Below are positions 46,904-56,139 of a DNA stretch of 64,000 nucleotides, piece after piece. The DNA lies in assembly GCF_040419245.1 (NCBI RefSeq), contig NZ_JAZHOH010000001.1, forward strand, positions 3,348,001 through 3,412,000, written 5' to 3'. Each line of letters opens with the position of its first letter. Positions within the stretch are counted from its first letter, which is position 1. Below the pieces are notes generated by a model. It made no database searches. It was not told the origin of the DNA and saw only the letters and a list, made by a program, of their open reading frames with translations. A program made the position numbers and the translations under genes. The stretch is from Ewingella sp. CoE-038-23 (lineage in GTDB: Bacteria > Pseudomonadota > Gammaproteobacteria > Enterobacterales > Enterobacteriaceae).

Positions 46904-48094
46904 ATGAACAGAAACAGAGGGTTAACGCCTCTGGCGGTAGTTCTGATGCTTTCCGGAAGCTTAGCACTTACAGGATGTAATGATAAAGAAGCTCAACAAG
47001 GCGCGCCAAAAGCTCCAGAAGTCGGTGTCGTAACACTGAAAACTGAAGCCATGAATGTGACCACCGAGCTTCCTGGTCGTACAGCCTCCTTCCGCATTGC
47101 AGAAGTTCGTCCCCAAGTCACCGGCATTATCCTGAAGCGCAACTTCGTGGAAGGCAGTGACATTAAAGCTGGCATGTCCTTGTATCAAATTGATCCTGCG
47201 ACTTATCAGGCTGCTTACGACAGTGCGAAAGGCGATTTAGTTAAAGCCCAAGCTAGTGCTCAAGTTGCTCGCGTTACGGTTAATCGTTACAAGCCACTGT
47301 TAGGCACCAATTACGTCAGTAAACAAGACTACGACACCGCTTTCTCTAACGCAGCACAGGCCGATGCGGCCGTGGTTGCAGCGAAAGCAGCGGTTGAATC
47401 TGCGCGTATCAACCTTGCTTACACCAAAGTCACCTCTCCGATTTCCGGTCGTATTGGTAAATCTGCTGTAACCGAAGGCGCTCTGGTGACTAACGGCCAG
47501 GCTGACGCATTGGCAACGGTGCAACAACTCGACCCTATCTATGTCGACGTGACCCAATCAAGCAATGACTTCCTGCGTCTGAAGCAGGAACTGGCTGATG
47601 GCTCTCTGAAGCAAGCTAATGGCAAAGCGCAAGTTAAGCTGCTGTTAGATAACGGTAGTGAATATAAGCAAGCGGGTACATTGGAATTCTCTGATGTTAC
47701 CGTTGATGAAACCACCGGCTCCATTACCTTACGCGCAGTGTTCCCGAACCCAGATGACGCATTGCTGCCGGGTATGTTCGTTCGCGCCCGTCTGGATGAA
47801 GGTGTAAACAACAACGCATTATTGGTTCCACAGCAAGGGATCACCCGTAACCCGCGCGGTGACGCAACCGCCATGGTTGTTGGTGCAGACAATAAAGTTG
47901 AACTCCGCACTGTGACCACGACGCAAGCGATCGGCGACAAATGGGTTGTAACCGATGGCCTGAAATCTGGTGACAAAGTTATCGTGACCGGACTACAGAA
48001 AATCAAACCAGGCGTGCAGGTTAATGCGCAGGAAGTCGATCAAAACGCAGACGCTAAGAAACAGGCTGCATCTGATACAGCGCCGAAGTCTTAA
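46904..48094 (+). CDS. acrA: Efflux RND transporter periplasmic adaptor AcrA
   Basis: AcrA is the lipid-anchored adaptor linking AcrB to the TolC channel. The 396-residue protein has a lipoprotein signal peptide (lipobox LTGC, Cys about residue 25), followed by beta-barrel/lipoyl halves and an alpha-hairpin (about residues 95-170, LVKAQASAQVARVTVNRYK). PISGRIGKSAVTEGALV and the membrane-proximal domain follow. GAGGTT (46892-46897) is the ribosome site. acrB follows after 16 bp. Confidence 0.97.
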   Translation: MNRNRGLTPLAVVLMLSGSLALTGCNDKEAQQGAPKAPEVGVVTLKTEAMNVTTELPGRTASFRIAEVRPQVTGIILKRNFVEGSDIKAGMSLYQIDPATYQAAYDSAKGDLVKAQASAQVARVTVNRYKPLLGTNYVSKQDYDTAFSNAAQADAAVVAAKAAVESARINLAYTKVTSPISGRIGKSAVTEGALVTNGQADALATVQQLDPIYVDVTQSSNDFLRLKQELADGSLKQANGKAQVKLLLDNGSEYKQAGTLEFSDVTVDETTGSITLRAVFPNPDDALLPGMFVRARLDEGVNNNALLVPQQGITRNPRGDATAMVVGADNKVELRTVTTTQAIGDKWVVTDGLKSGDKVIVTGLQKIKPGVQVNAQEVDQNADAKKQAASDTAPKS

Positions 48095-48110
48095 TAGGAG
48101 CCGGTAATTC

Positions 48111-51100
48111 ATGGCTAAGTTTTTTATAGATCGCCCGATATTTGCGTGGGTTATCGCCATCATCATCATGTTGGCGGGGGGATTAGCGATAATCTCGCTA
48201 CCTATCGCGCAGTATCCAACCGTTGCGCCGCCAGCGATCCAGTTGACGGCTACTTATCCAGGTGCTGATGCACAAACGGTTCAGGACACCGTCACTCAGG
48301 TTATCGAACAAAACATGAACGGTATCGACAACATGATGTATATGTCGTCGACCAGTGATTCATCAGGTACGGTTCAGATAACCCTGACCTTTGCTTCCGG
48401 TACTGACGCAGATATTGCCCAGGTACAGGTGCAGAACAAACTGCAGCTAGCAACGCCGTTGCTGCCGCAAGAAGTTCAGCAGCAAGGTATTTCGGTAGAA
48501 AAATCCAGTAGCAGCTTCTTAATGGTTGCGGGCTTTATCTCCACTGACGGCACCATGTCTCAGGATGATATCGCCGACTACGTGGGTTCAAACATTAAAG
48601 ATCCTATCAGCCGTACTGCAGGTGTTGGTGACGTTCAGCTGTTTGGTGCTCAGTACGCGATGCGTATCTGGATGGACCCGAATAAGCTCAACAACTTCCA
48701 GCTCACGCCGGTTGATGTTATCAACGCGATTAAAGTTCAGAACAACCAGATTGCAGCGGGCCAGTTGGGTGGTACACCACCAGTTCCAGGCCAGCAGCTT
48801 AACTCATCAATCGTTGCTCAGACCCGTCTGAAGTCTGCGGATGAGTTCGGCAAAATCATTCTGAAAGTGAATCCAGATGGCTCTCAGGTTCGCCTGAAAG
48901 ACGTGGCTAAAATCCAGCTGGGTGGTGAAAACTACGACGTGGTTGCGCGCTTTAACGGCCAACCGGCAGCAGGTCTGGGGATTAAACTGGCAACAGGCGC
49001 TAACGCCCTGGATACCGCGGCCTCAGTAAAAGCTACGCTTGGAAAACTGCAATCGTTCTTCCCTGCTGGCTTGAAAGTGGTTTATCCATACGACACCACG
49101 CCATTTGTTAAGATTTCGATTCAAGAAGTAGGGAAAACCCTGTTAGAAGCCATCATATTGGTCTTCTTGGTAATGTACCTGTTCCTGCAAAACTTCCGCG
49201 CAACGCTTATCCCAACGATTGCCGTGCCGGTCGTGTTGTTAGGTACTTTTGCGATTTTGTCCGCGTTTGGTTATTCGATAAACACCCTAACGATGTTCGG
49301 TATGGTGCTTGCGATAGGGCTATTGGTGGATGACGCCATCGTGGTGGTAGAAAACGTCGAGCGCGTCATGGTCGAAGAGGGCCTGCCGCCGAAAGAAGCC
49401 ACCAAACGATCGATGGAGCAGATTCAGGGTGCACTGGTCGGTATTGCCATGGTTCTGTCAGCGGTATTCATCCCGATGGCGTTCTTCGGTGGTTCAACCG
49501 GCGTTATCTACCGTCAGTTCTCCATCACCATTGTTTCCGCGATGGTGCTGTCAGTACTGGTAGCAATGATCCTGACTCCGGCACTGTGTGCCACCATGCT
49601 GAAACCTATCGCCAAGGGTGACCACGGCGAGAAAAAAGGCTTCTTCGGCTGGTTTAACAAGAAATTCGACCAAAGTACGCATCACTATACCGACAGCGTA
49701 GGCAACATTCTGCGCAGCACCGGTCGTTACTTGATTCTGTATCTGCTGATCGTTGTGGGCATGGCATTCCTGTTTATCCGCCTGCCGACTTCGTTCTTAC
49801 CAGAAGAAGACCAGGGTGTATTCCTGACCATGGCCCAGCTACCGGCGGGTGCCACCCAGGAACGTACGCAGAAGGTGTTGGATGAAGTCAGTAATTACTA
49901 TCTGACTAAAGAGAAAGCCAACGTTGAATCGGTCTTTACCGTTAACGGCTTTGGTTTCGCAGGTCGTGGTCAGAACACCGGTATTGCGTTTATCAGTCTG
50001 AAAGACTGGGCCGATCGTAGCGGCGCTGAAAACAAAGTTCCGGCGATTGCGGCGCGTGCAATGGGTGCTTTCAGTCAAATCAAAGACGGTTTGGTGTTCG
50101 CGTTCAACCTGCCAGCTATCGTGGAATTGGGTACAGCCAGCGGCTTCGACTTCGAGTTGATTGACCAGGCTAACTTGGGTCACGACAAACTGACTCAGGC
50201 GCGTAACCAACTGCTCGGCATGGTCGCGCAACACCCTGACTTGCTGACGCAGGTTCGTCCTAACGGTCTGGAAGATACGCCACAGTTCAAAGTGGAAATC
50301 GACCAAGAGAAAGCGTCGGCGCTGGGCGTTTCACTGTCTGACATCAACACCACGCTGGGTGCGTCAATCGGCGGTAGTTACGTCAATGACTTCATCGACC
50401 GTGGCCGCGTGAAGAAAGTGTACGTGCAGGCGGAAAACAAATACCGCATGCTGCCATCAGACATTAACAACCTCTATGTTCGTGGTAGTTCAGGTCAGAT
50501 GGTGCCGTTCTCAGCCTTCTCTAGCATGAAGTGGGAATACGGTTCGCCACGTCTTGAACGCTATAACGGTCTGCCATCGATGGAAATCCTTGGTCAGCCG
50601 GCACCGGGCAAGAGTAGTGGTGATGCCATGGCAATGATGGAATCTTTAGCATCGAAGCTGCCAAATGGTATCGGCTTTGACTGGACAGGCCTTTCTTATC
50701 AGGAACGTTTGTCAGGTAACCAGGCCCCTGCCCTGTATGCTATCTCGCTGATTGTGGTATTCCTCTGTCTGGCAGCGCTGTATGAAAGCTGGTCGATTCC
50801 ATTCTCGGTCATGCTGGTTGTTCCGCTGGGCGTAGTCGGTGCGTTGATCGCAGCAACTATGCGTGGTCTGAGCAATGACGTTTACTTCCAGGTAGGTCTG
50901 TTGACCACCATCGGGCTGTCGGCGAAGAACGCAATCTTGATTGTGGAATTCGCCAAAGACTTGATGGACAAGGAAGGCAAAGGTCTGGTTGAGTCGACTC
51001 TCGAAGCGGTTCGTATGCGTTTGCGTCCAATTCTGATGACATCACTGGCATTTATCCTCGGTGTTATGCCACTGGTTATCAGTAGCGGTGCAGGTTCCGG

Positions 51101-51266
51101 TTCTCAGAACGCCGTAGGTACTGGCGTAATGGGCGGGATGATCACCGCAACGCTGTTGGCTATCTTCTTTGTTCCGGTCTTCTTCGTGGTGGTACGCCGC
51201 CGCTTTGGTAAGAAGAATGAGGATATCGAACATACTCACGCTGTAGAGCAGCAACCAAAACACTAA
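48111..51266 (+). CDS. acrB: Multidrug efflux RND transporter AcrB
   Basis: AcrB is the trimeric inner-membrane proton/drug antiporter. The 1051 residues (1049 in E. coli) give twelve TM helices with two large periplasmic loops. TM4 has [16 protein letters not shown] with the Asp pair of proton relay, and TM10 has [16 protein letters not shown] with the relay Lys. The start [17 protein letters not shown] is typical of HAE1 pumps. No frameshifts are seen. Confidence 0.98.
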   Translation: MAKFFIDRPIFAWVIAIIIMLAGGLAIISLPIAQYPTVAPPAIQLTATYPGADAQTVQDTVTQVIEQNMNGIDNMMYMSSTSDSSGTVQITLTFASGTDADIAQVQVQNKLQLATPLLPQEVQQQGISVEKSSSSFLMVAGFISTDGTMSQDDIADYVGSNIKDPISRTAGVGDVQLFGAQYAMRIWMDPNKLNNFQLTPVDVINAIKVQNNQIAAGQLGGTPPVPGQQLNSSIVAQTRLKSADEFGKIILKVNPDGSQVRLKDVAKIQLGGENYDVVARFNGQPAAGLGIKLATGANALDTAASVKATLGKLQSFFPAGLKVVYPYDTTPFVKISIQEVGKTLLEAIILVFLVMYLFLQNFRATLIPTIAVPVVLLGTFAILSAFGYSINTLTMFGMVLAIGLLVDDAIVVVENVERVMVEEGLPPKEATKRSMEQIQGALVGIAMVLSAVFIPMAFFGGSTGVIYRQFSITIVSAMVLSVLVAMILTPALCATMLKPIAKGDHGEKKGFFGWFNKKFDQSTHHYTDSVGNILRSTGRYLILYLLIVVGMAFLFIRLPTSFLPEEDQGVFLTMAQLPAGATQERTQKVLDEVSNYYLTKEKANVESVFTVNGFGFAGRGQNTGIAFISLKDWADRSGAENKVPAIAARAMGAFSQIKDGLVFAFNLPAIVELGTASGFDFELIDQANLGHDKLTQARNQLLGMVAQHPDLLTQVRPNGLEDTPQFKVEIDQEKASALGVSLSDINTTLGASIGGSYVNDFIDRGRVKKVYVQAENKYRMLPSDINNLYVRGSSGQMVPFSAFSSMKWEYGSPRLERYNGLPSMEILGQPAPGKSSGDAMAMMESLASKLPNGIGFDWTGLSYQERLSGNQAPALYAISLIVVFLCLAALYESWSIPFSVMLVVPLGVVGALIAATMRGLSNDVYFQVGLLTTIGLSAKNAILIVEFAKDLMDKEGKGLVESTLEAVRMRLRPILMTSLAFILGVMPLVISSGAGSGSQNAVGTGVMGGMITATLLAIFFVPVFFVVVRRRFGKKNEDIEHTHAVEQQPKH

Positions 51267-51285
51267 TCCAGTGTGAAGCAAATTG

Positions 51286-51313
51286 AAAAGGCCGCGAATA
51301 GCGGCCTTTTTTT
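51286..51313 (+). terminator. Intrinsic terminator of acrAB
   Basis: AAAAGGCCGC (51286-51295), loop GAATA, GCGGCCTTTT (51301-51310) with a T9 tract, 19 bp after the acrB stop. Confidence 0.92.
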
Positions 51314-51355
51314 ATTTCAAGACTTGAACCCACGCAGCAACTGGCGCATACTATT

Positions 51356-51370
51356 TGTTATAGTATAACA
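51356..51370 (+). promoter_or_regulatory. Zur box upstream of rpmE2-rpmJ2
   Basis: TGTTATAgTATAACA is a perfect inner palindrome of the Zur operator, 17 bp before the rpmE2 start. It implies repression when zinc is plentiful. Confidence 0.87.
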
Positions 51371-51387
51371 TAACATTTGAGGTTATT

Positions 51388-51645
51388 ATGAAGCCAGGTA
51401 TCCATCCTGCCTATCGCACCGTGGTATTCCACGACACCAGCGCCGATGAATATTTCAAAGTGGGATCAACCATCAAGACCGATCGCACCATCGAACTGGA
51501 AGGCACCACCTTCCCTTACATTACAATTGAAGTCTCTTCTCAATCTCACCCGTACTACACAGGTAAGCAAAAGGACTTCTCCAAAGAAGGCAGCACCGCG
51601 CGCTTCAACCAGCGTTTTGGCAGCTTCCTTGGCAAAAAGAAGTAA
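51388..51645 (+). CDS. rpmE2: 50S ribosomal protein L31 type B (zinc-independent)
   Basis: This is the YkgM-type L31 paralogue, made under zinc shortage to replace zinc-binding RpmE and release zinc. The 85 residues (87 in E. coli YkgM) contain no Cys, so the zinc CxxC of RpmE is absent. [18 protein letters not shown] and [12 protein letters not shown] are the conserved blocks. GAGG precedes the ATG. It is followed 17 bp later by rpmJ2 under the same Zur box. Confidence 0.95.
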   Translation: MKPGIHPAYRTVVFHDTSADEYFKVGSTIKTDRTIELEGTTFPYITIEVSSQSHPYYTGKQKDFSKEGSTARFNQRFGSFLGKKK

Positions 51646-51662
51646 CAGGTTAGGAGTCAGTC

Positions 51663-51803
51663 ATGCAGGTTTTAAGTTCACTTCGCTCTGCGAAAAACCG
51701 CCATCCAGACTGTCGCGTGGTGCGTCGCAAGGGCCGAGTTTATGTGATTTGCAAAACCAATCCGCGATTTAAAGCGGTACAAGGTAAGAAGAAAAAACGC
51801 TAA
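51663..51803 (+). CDS. rpmJ2: 50S ribosomal protein L36 type B
   Basis: This 46-residue protein, [20 protein letters not shown] to the end QGKKKKR, is nearly identical in pattern to E. coli YkgO. Only two Cys remain (in PDCRVV and YVICKT), so the C3H zinc site of RpmJ is incomplete. TAGGAG (51651-51656) is the ribosome site. It is cotranscribed with rpmE2 under Zur control. Confidence 0.95.
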   Translation: MQVLSSLRSAKNRHPDCRVVRRKGRVYVICKTNPRFKAVQGKKKKR

Positions 51804-51832
51804 AACGCGACGCTTTGCGCCAACACCTTAAT

Positions 51833-51875
51833 AAAAAAGCCCCGCCGCTTGCCCGGACGGGGCTTTTTCTTTTTT
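51833..51875. terminator. Bidirectional intrinsic terminator after rpmJ2
   Basis: AAGCCCCG (51837-51844) pairs with CGGGGCTT (51858-51865), flanked by A6 on the left and T5CT6 on the right. It also ends the convergent zinc-transport operon. Confidence 0.9.
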
Positions 51876-51924
51876 ACAGAAATGATGAATCCCTTTCCGC
51901 ATCAACGGCGGAAAGGGTTAGTGC

Positions 51925-52803
51925 TTACTTCATGCTGGCGACGATAGTCTCAACATTATGTTTAAAGGCTTTCTCATAGGTGGTCGCCGGACCTTTCGGA
52001 CCAGACAACGCCTCTGGATAGAGTTCGCCGCCGGCCTGAGCCCCGGTCGCTGCAGCAATTTGCTTCACTAAGCGAGGATCAGTTTGGTTCTCGATAAAGT
52101 AGGTTTTCACCTTCTCTTCTTTGATCTGCTTAATCAGCGAGGCAACGCCGCTGGCGCTGGCTTCAGCTTCGGTTGAGAAGCCTACCGGCGCCATAAAGGT
52201 GACGTGATATTCGCGGCCGAAATAGCCGAAAGCATCGTGGCTGGTCAGAACCTTACGCTTCTCTTGCGGGACGTTGGCGAATTCGGATTTCGCCCACTCA
52301 TCGAGCTTTTTCAGCTGTTCGATATAAGCGCCACCCCGTTTGCGGAAATAGTCTGCATCTTCAGGGTCCGCGGCAATCAAGGCGTTCATAACGTTGGTGG
52401 CATAAATCACGCCGTTCGCCATGCTGTTCCAGGCGTGCGGGTCAGTGATCTCTTTACCATCATCAACCATCTGGCTGGATTTCACGCCTTCGGAGGCGGT
52501 CACCACTTTGCCTTTATAACCTGATGCGGAAACCAGACGGTCGATCCACCCTTCCAGACCCAAGCCGCTGACGAACACGACATCTGAGGCATTGATCTCT
52601 TTGCTGTCTTGCGGCGAAGGTTCGAAGCTGTGCGGGTCGCCATCCGGGCCAACCAGGCTATTCACTTTCACGTGATCGCCACCAACCTGGTGAACGATAT
52701 CCCCCAAAATTGAAAAACTGGCCACGGCGGTGACGGTTTTCGCCATAGCCAGTGGGCTCGACAGCAGGGCAGCTACTGCCAGAGCAACAGGTAAACGTTT
52801 CAT
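51925..52803 (-). CDS. Metal (zinc) ABC transporter substrate-binding protein
   Basis: A 292-residue periplasmic protein of the ZnuA/TroA cluster with a signal peptide ending ...PLAMA|KTV. Metal ligands expected for a zinc binder are the His in GDPHSF, DPHAW and TSHDAFGYF; the third position is His, as in ZnuA, where manganese proteins often have Glu. The ZnuA-type His-rich loop is absent, so this is a second-type zinc receptor rather than ZnuA itself. ATG 52803 is preferred over 52806 for ribosome-site spacing (GGAGAA). The Zur box at the operon head supports zinc over manganese. It is last in the operon. Confidence 0.85.
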   Translation of the reverse strand: MKRLPVALAVAALLSSPLAMAKTVTAVASFSILGDIVHQVGGDHVKVNSLVGPDGDPHSFEPSPQDSKEINASDVVFVSGLGLEGWIDRLVSASGYKGKVVTASEGVKSSQMVDDGKEITDPHAWNSMANGVIYATNVMNALIAADPEDADYFRKRGGAYIEQLKKLDEWAKSEFANVPQEKRKVLTSHDAFGYFGREYHVTFMAPVGFSTEAEASASGVASLIKQIKEEKVKTYFIENQTDPRLVKQIAAATGAQAGGELYPEALSGPKGPATTYEKAFKHNVETIVASMK

Positions 52804-52828
52804 CATTTCTCCTTTCTTGTGGTACTGC

Positions 52829-53686
52829 TTAACGGCGCGAGGCGGTCAACATGCCGCCGCGCGTTCCAAATAAAACTGAAATAAAGAATATGGCACTGGC
52901 GCTAAGCACGATGGCCGGACCAGCAGGCAGCGAGGCGTAATATGACCACTCAAGGCCAACAATGCTGCTGATCACCCCAATCACCATGGCGCTTAAAATG
53001 GTGTGTGGCAGGTCTCGCGCCCAGAAGCGCGCACTCGCCGCAGGCAACATCATCAGGCCGACGGACATCAGCGTGCCGAGGATTTGGAACCCCGCGACCA
53101 GATTAACCACCACCAGTGCCAAGAATATCCCGTGGATCGCCGCCAGCCATTTGCCTGCGCTAACGCGCAAGAACAGTGAGTCAAATGACTCAATCACCAG
53201 CGCGCGATACACCGCGGCCAGCACTAAGACGGATACGGAGGTGATAATACCGACCATGACGATCGACGGAGAATCAATGGCCAAAATCGAGCCAAACAGC
53301 ACGTGTAGAAGATCGACACTTGAGCCGCGCAGGGAGACTAGCGTGACGCCCAAGGCGAGCGATCCCAAATAGAAACCGGCAAAGCTGGCATCTTCTTTTA
53401 ACTGCGTTCGGCGGCTCACCAAGCCTGATAGCATGGCGACGGCCAAACCCGCGATAAAACCGCCGACGCCCATGGCGACCAGCGACATGCCGGAAATCAG
53501 ATAGCCAATAGCCGCACCGGGCAAAACGGCGTGGGATAAGGCGTCGCCCACCAGACTCATCCGGCGCAGTAACAGAAAAACGCCGAGCGGCGTGGCGCTG
53601 ATGGAGAGCGCCAAACAGGCAATCAGCGCGCGGCGCATAAAACCAAATTCAATAAAAGGATCGGCAATTAGGTGGAATAACATCAT
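52829..53686 (-). CDS. Metal (zinc) ABC transporter permease
   Basis: A 285-residue ABC-3 family membrane permease with about eight TM helices; LLLRRMSLVGDALSHAVLPG is the conserved coupling segment of ZnuB/TroC-type proteins. The ATG at 53686 overlaps the ATPase stop by one base (TGATG). The frame is open 33 codons upstream, inside the ATPase gene, but that stretch is not family sequence. The substrate-binding gene follows after 25 bp. Confidence 0.9.
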   Translation of the reverse strand: MMLFHLIADPFIEFGFMRRALIACLALSISATPLGVFLLLRRMSLVGDALSHAVLPGAAIGYLISGMSLVAMGVGGFIAGLAVAMLSGLVSRRTQLKEDASFAGFYLGSLALGVTLVSLRGSSVDLLHVLFGSILAIDSPSIVMVGIITSVSVLVLAAVYRALVIESFDSLFLRVSAGKWLAAIHGIFLALVVVNLVAGFQILGTLMSVGLMMLPAASARFWARDLPHTILSAMVIGVISSIVGLEWSYYASLPAGPAIVLSASAIFFISVLFGTRGGMLTASRR

Positions 53687-54423
53687 CAAGCAGTAACCCC
53701 AGCGGCAAGGGTAAAGGTGTCGTTGGAGACACAGGCGTGGGTCGGATTGGGGAAATGGCTCAGGACGTGATCGGTGGTCCCCCAAATATTACGCTGTGCG
53801 CTGAGGTATAAAACGTGCGGAAAATGGCGCGCAACCATGGAAATATCGTGCAGCACGGCAATCACCGTACGCCCTTCCTGGTGCCACTGGGCAATCACCT
53901 TCAACAGCAGCTCGGTGGTTTGGCTGTCGATGCCGGTGAAAGGCTCATCGAGCATGATCAGCGGGGCTTGTTGGATCAGCAATCGAGCGAATAAAGTGCG
54001 TTGCAGCTGGCCGCCAGACAACTCGCCAACCAGCAAGTGCGCCATGGATGTCATTCCCACGGTTTCCAGCGCCTGTTCCACCCGTTCGCCGGAGCGACGA
54101 TTAATTCCGCCAAACAGGCCACTTTGCGGCCAGCAGCCCATCGCCACCAGATCAAACACGCTAATAGGGAATGCGCGATCCAGCTCTGCCTGCTGCGGTA
54201 AATAAGCCAAGCGCGGGCGGGAAGCAGGCTTGCCTGCCTCATTAAAAGATAAATTGCCGGAAATGGCGGGCTGAAGTCCCGCCAGCGTTTTGAGAAAGGT
54301 AGACTTCCCTGCGCCATTGGCACCGATCACGGCGGTGAGCGAACCTTCGCTAAAATTGCCCTCGATGGGCATCGCGACGGCGCGTCGGTCATAGCCGACT
54401 TTAAGTTGTGAGACAGAAATCAT
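53686..54423 (-). CDS. Metal (zinc) ABC transporter ATP-binding protein
   Basis: A 245-residue ATPase with Walker A GANGAGKST, ABC signature LSGGQLQRTLFARLL, Walker B LIMLDEPFTGID and switch His in VLHDISMVARHF. The true start is ATG 54423 (MISVSQLKVGYD). The frame stays open 39 codons further up to the Zur box, but those codons overlap a better-supported small ORF in another frame whose stop overlaps this ATG (ATGA). It is the energy subunit for the permease and receptor that follow. Confidence 0.9.
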   Translation of the reverse strand: MISVSQLKVGYDRRAVAMPIEGNFSEGSLTAVIGANGAGKSTFLKTLAGLQPAISGNLSFNEAGKPASRPRLAYLPQQAELDRAFPISVFDLVAMGCWPQSGLFGGINRRSGERVEQALETVGMTSMAHLLVGELSGGQLQRTLFARLLIQQAPLIMLDEPFTGIDSQTTELLLKVIAQWHQEGRTVIAVLHDISMVARHFPHVLYLSAQRNIWGTTDHVLSHFPNPTHACVSNDTFTLAAGVTA

Positions 54424-54527
54424 GGCAGCGAAATAGCCCAATAGATACCGCCCCACAATAGGGCCAGTAAAATGGCAGCAGCCCCGCAACGGGTCACGGC
54501 GGAGAGTGTAAATAATGTCTTGTTCAT
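54420..54527 (-). CDS. 35-residue single-TM small protein leading the zinc-transport operon
   Basis: Starting at ATG 54527 with AGG about eight bases upstream, 35 codons read MNKTLFTLSAVTRCGAAAIL then LALLWGGIYWAISLP and a TGA that overlaps the ATPase start as ATGA. The product has a short basic N-terminus and one hydrophobic helix. It is the first ORF after the Zur box, 17 bp from it. I do not recognise a family. It may be a small transporter subunit or only a coupling leader; the good ribosome site and overlap support real translation. Confidence 0.6.
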   Translation of the reverse strand: MNKTLFTLSAVTRCGAAAILLALLWGGIYWAISLP

Positions 54528-54543
54528 CGATAAACCTCATGAA

Positions 54544-54558
54544 TGTTACAATATAACA
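54544..54558 (-). promoter_or_regulatory. Zur box of the zinc ABC transporter operon
   Basis: TGTTACaATATAACA differs from the perfect Zur palindrome by one base and sits 17 bp upstream of the first ORF of the operon, mirroring the Zur box at 51356. Confidence 0.83.
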
Positions 54559-54815
54559 TCACATGACGTTCAACTATTCAAGACGCAAAGTTGTAATCTT
54601 TCGTGTCTTGCTAGCCATTAATAAGATTCAAATCTTCACTCTTTTTTTATTTATCTCTGGCTTAATTCTAACGTAAGGAAAAAGTAATTAAATATTAACC
54701 ATTCATAAAAAACTTAAAAATCATATAGATAACTCTTCCTTGTTAGGCAAGAATTTTGCCATTGCGTGGGCAAACCTCGCCAAAACATGCGATAATAGAG
54801 GAAGGCTATTTTCAC

Positions 54816-55181
54816 ATGGGGAACGAGATGAAAAAATTAATCCCTTATGAAATCGATGGGAACAAAGTTTCAACCGAGTATTTGCAAAAGATTATTGAAC
54901 TCAATCTTTCACAAATAGAAACAGATTTAGTTGGGGATTTGAGTTATTACTCCGAAAATTCTCAATATACACCTGACTCTTTGAAGATTATCTCTATCAC
55001 AGCTATCGGTAATGATCAGTATTCGATGAGTTATGGATTCAAATGGACTATCTTCAACGCCTGCCTTGACATTAACGCAGATGAGTTCACCACTGAGCGC
55101 GTGTCATTTAAAGTTAAAGGCCACGGGCTTGAATTTGATATTATTGATACTGAACGTTCGACTTCCGCTGAAGAACTGTAA
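54816..55181 (+). CDS. Hypothetical protein, 121 residues
   Basis: I do not recognise a family. The protein starts MGNEMKKLIPYEIDG and is mostly polar and acidic with alternating strands (LKIISITAIGNDQYSMSYGF, VSFKVKGHGLEFDII), no TM helix and no signal peptide. AGAGGAAGG (54797-54805) supports ATG 54816; ATG 54828 with GGGG six bases upstream is an alternative. The gene is AT-rich, as is the flanking tomB-hha region, unlike the GC-rich neighbours. It stands alone between the zinc operon and tomB, where E. coli has nothing. Confidence 0.68.
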   Translation: MGNEMKKLIPYEIDGNKVSTEYLQKIIELNLSQIETDLVGDLSYYSENSQYTPDSLKIISITAIGNDQYSMSYGFKWTIFNACLDINADEFTTERVSFKVKGHGLEFDIIDTERSTSAEEL

Positions 55182-55421
55182 TTTTAAGTAATGCACTGGT
55201 GCATAATTGCCAAAATGAATTATATTTAAATCGTAATGTTTTGAATAAATCTTATCCCCAACATTTATTGAAGAAAGTGTTTATTATTGCTAAATCTCAT
55301 CTATATTTTAGGTTTAGTTCATAGAGTTCTGTTGTAAGTGATGTACCCGGAAACCACCAAGTTTTGTTGTTTACTCACAGAGTGTTGTCAACACCGAATA
55401 AGCCATTACGGAGGGGATGAT
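55182..55421. other. AT-rich intergenic region upstream of tomB (240 bp)
   Basis: No gene is seen. The stretch is strongly AT-rich, suitable for H-NS/Hha silencing, and must contain the tomB-hha promoter. GGAGGGG (55410-55416) is the tomB ribosome site. Confidence 0.45.
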
Positions 55422-55790
55422 ATGGATGAGTACTCGCCTAAGCGACACGATATAGCGCAGCTGCGGTTCCTGAATGAAAGTCTGTACGATGAAGGGATAG
55501 CTACGCTGGGGGATAGCCACCACGGTTGGGTCAACGACCCTACTTCCGCGGTAAACCTGCAACTTAATGAACTGATCGAGCACATCGCTTCGTTTGTGAT
55601 GAGTTTTAAAATAAAATACCCGGATGATACCCCTCTGACCGATTTGGTTGAGGAGTACCTGGACGATACCTACACCCTCTTCAGTAATTACGGAATAAAC
55701 GATTCTGACTTACGTCAATGGCAAAAGACCAAAAAACGATTATTCAGAATGTTCTCAGGTGAGTATGTCTGTACCCTGATGAAAACTTAA
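55422..55790 (+). CDS. tomB: Hha toxicity modulator TomB
   Basis: TomB is an acidic partner and antagonist of Hha in biofilm and persistence control. The 122-residue protein starts MDEYSPKRHDIAQLRFLNES, as in E. coli TomB, and keeps HGWVNDPTSAVNLQLNELIE and the EEYLDDTYTLFSNYGI block. The frame is open 28 codons upstream, but GGAGGGG lies directly before 55422. hha follows 54 bp later in the conserved order. Confidence 0.96.
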   Translation: MDEYSPKRHDIAQLRFLNESLYDEGIATLGDSHHGWVNDPTSAVNLQLNELIEHIASFVMSFKIKYPDDTPLTDLVEEYLDDTYTLFSNYGINDSDLRQWQKTKKRLFRMFSGEYVCTLMKT

Positions 55791-55844
55791 GTAATACTTT
55801 AACCAACACCAGCAGTAATTTAGATAAATAATGAAAAGGTCATG

Positions 55845-56048
55845 ATGAACAAAATCGACTATTTGATGCGTTTGAGAAAATGCACCACTATTGACACTCT
55901 TGAACGCGTTATTGAGAAAAATAAGTACGAGCTTTCCGACGACGAACTGGAGTTGTTTTACTCTGCGGCCGACCATCGCCTGGCAGAATTAACAATGAAT
56001 AAGCTTTACGACAAAGTTCCTGTCGCCGTCTGGAAATTCGTCCGGTAA
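55845..56048 (+). CDS. hha: Hha/YmoA-family hemolysin expression modulator
   Basis: This 67-residue nucleoid protein binds H-NS and helps silence AT-rich and horizontally acquired genes. The sequence [20 protein letters not shown] through [13 protein letters not shown] is closer to Yersinia YmoA than to E. coli Hha. ATG 55845 is preferred over the adjacent ATG 55842 for spacing from AAAAGG. It is encoded with tomB. Confidence 0.96.
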   Translation: MNKIDYLMRLRKCTTIDTLERVIEKNKYELSDDELELFYSAADHRLAELTMNKLYDKVPVAVWKFVR

Positions 56049-56139
56049 CGTTTCCATACATGACTTCATAGGGCCGTATTTAACCGCGGCCCTATGGTTA
56101 TTATTCAGACAAAACATTCACTTCCTTTATCAGTTCCAA

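Noticed and set aside
53686..54540. Longer ATPase start at 54538-54540 adding 39 residues
   Set aside because: The extra residues are not ABC-ATPase sequence, and the region is better explained by the 35-codon ORF whose stop overlaps ATG 54423.
54756..55181. Start of the orphan gene at 54756
   Set aside because: There is no ribosome site before that ATG, while 54816 and 54828 both have one.
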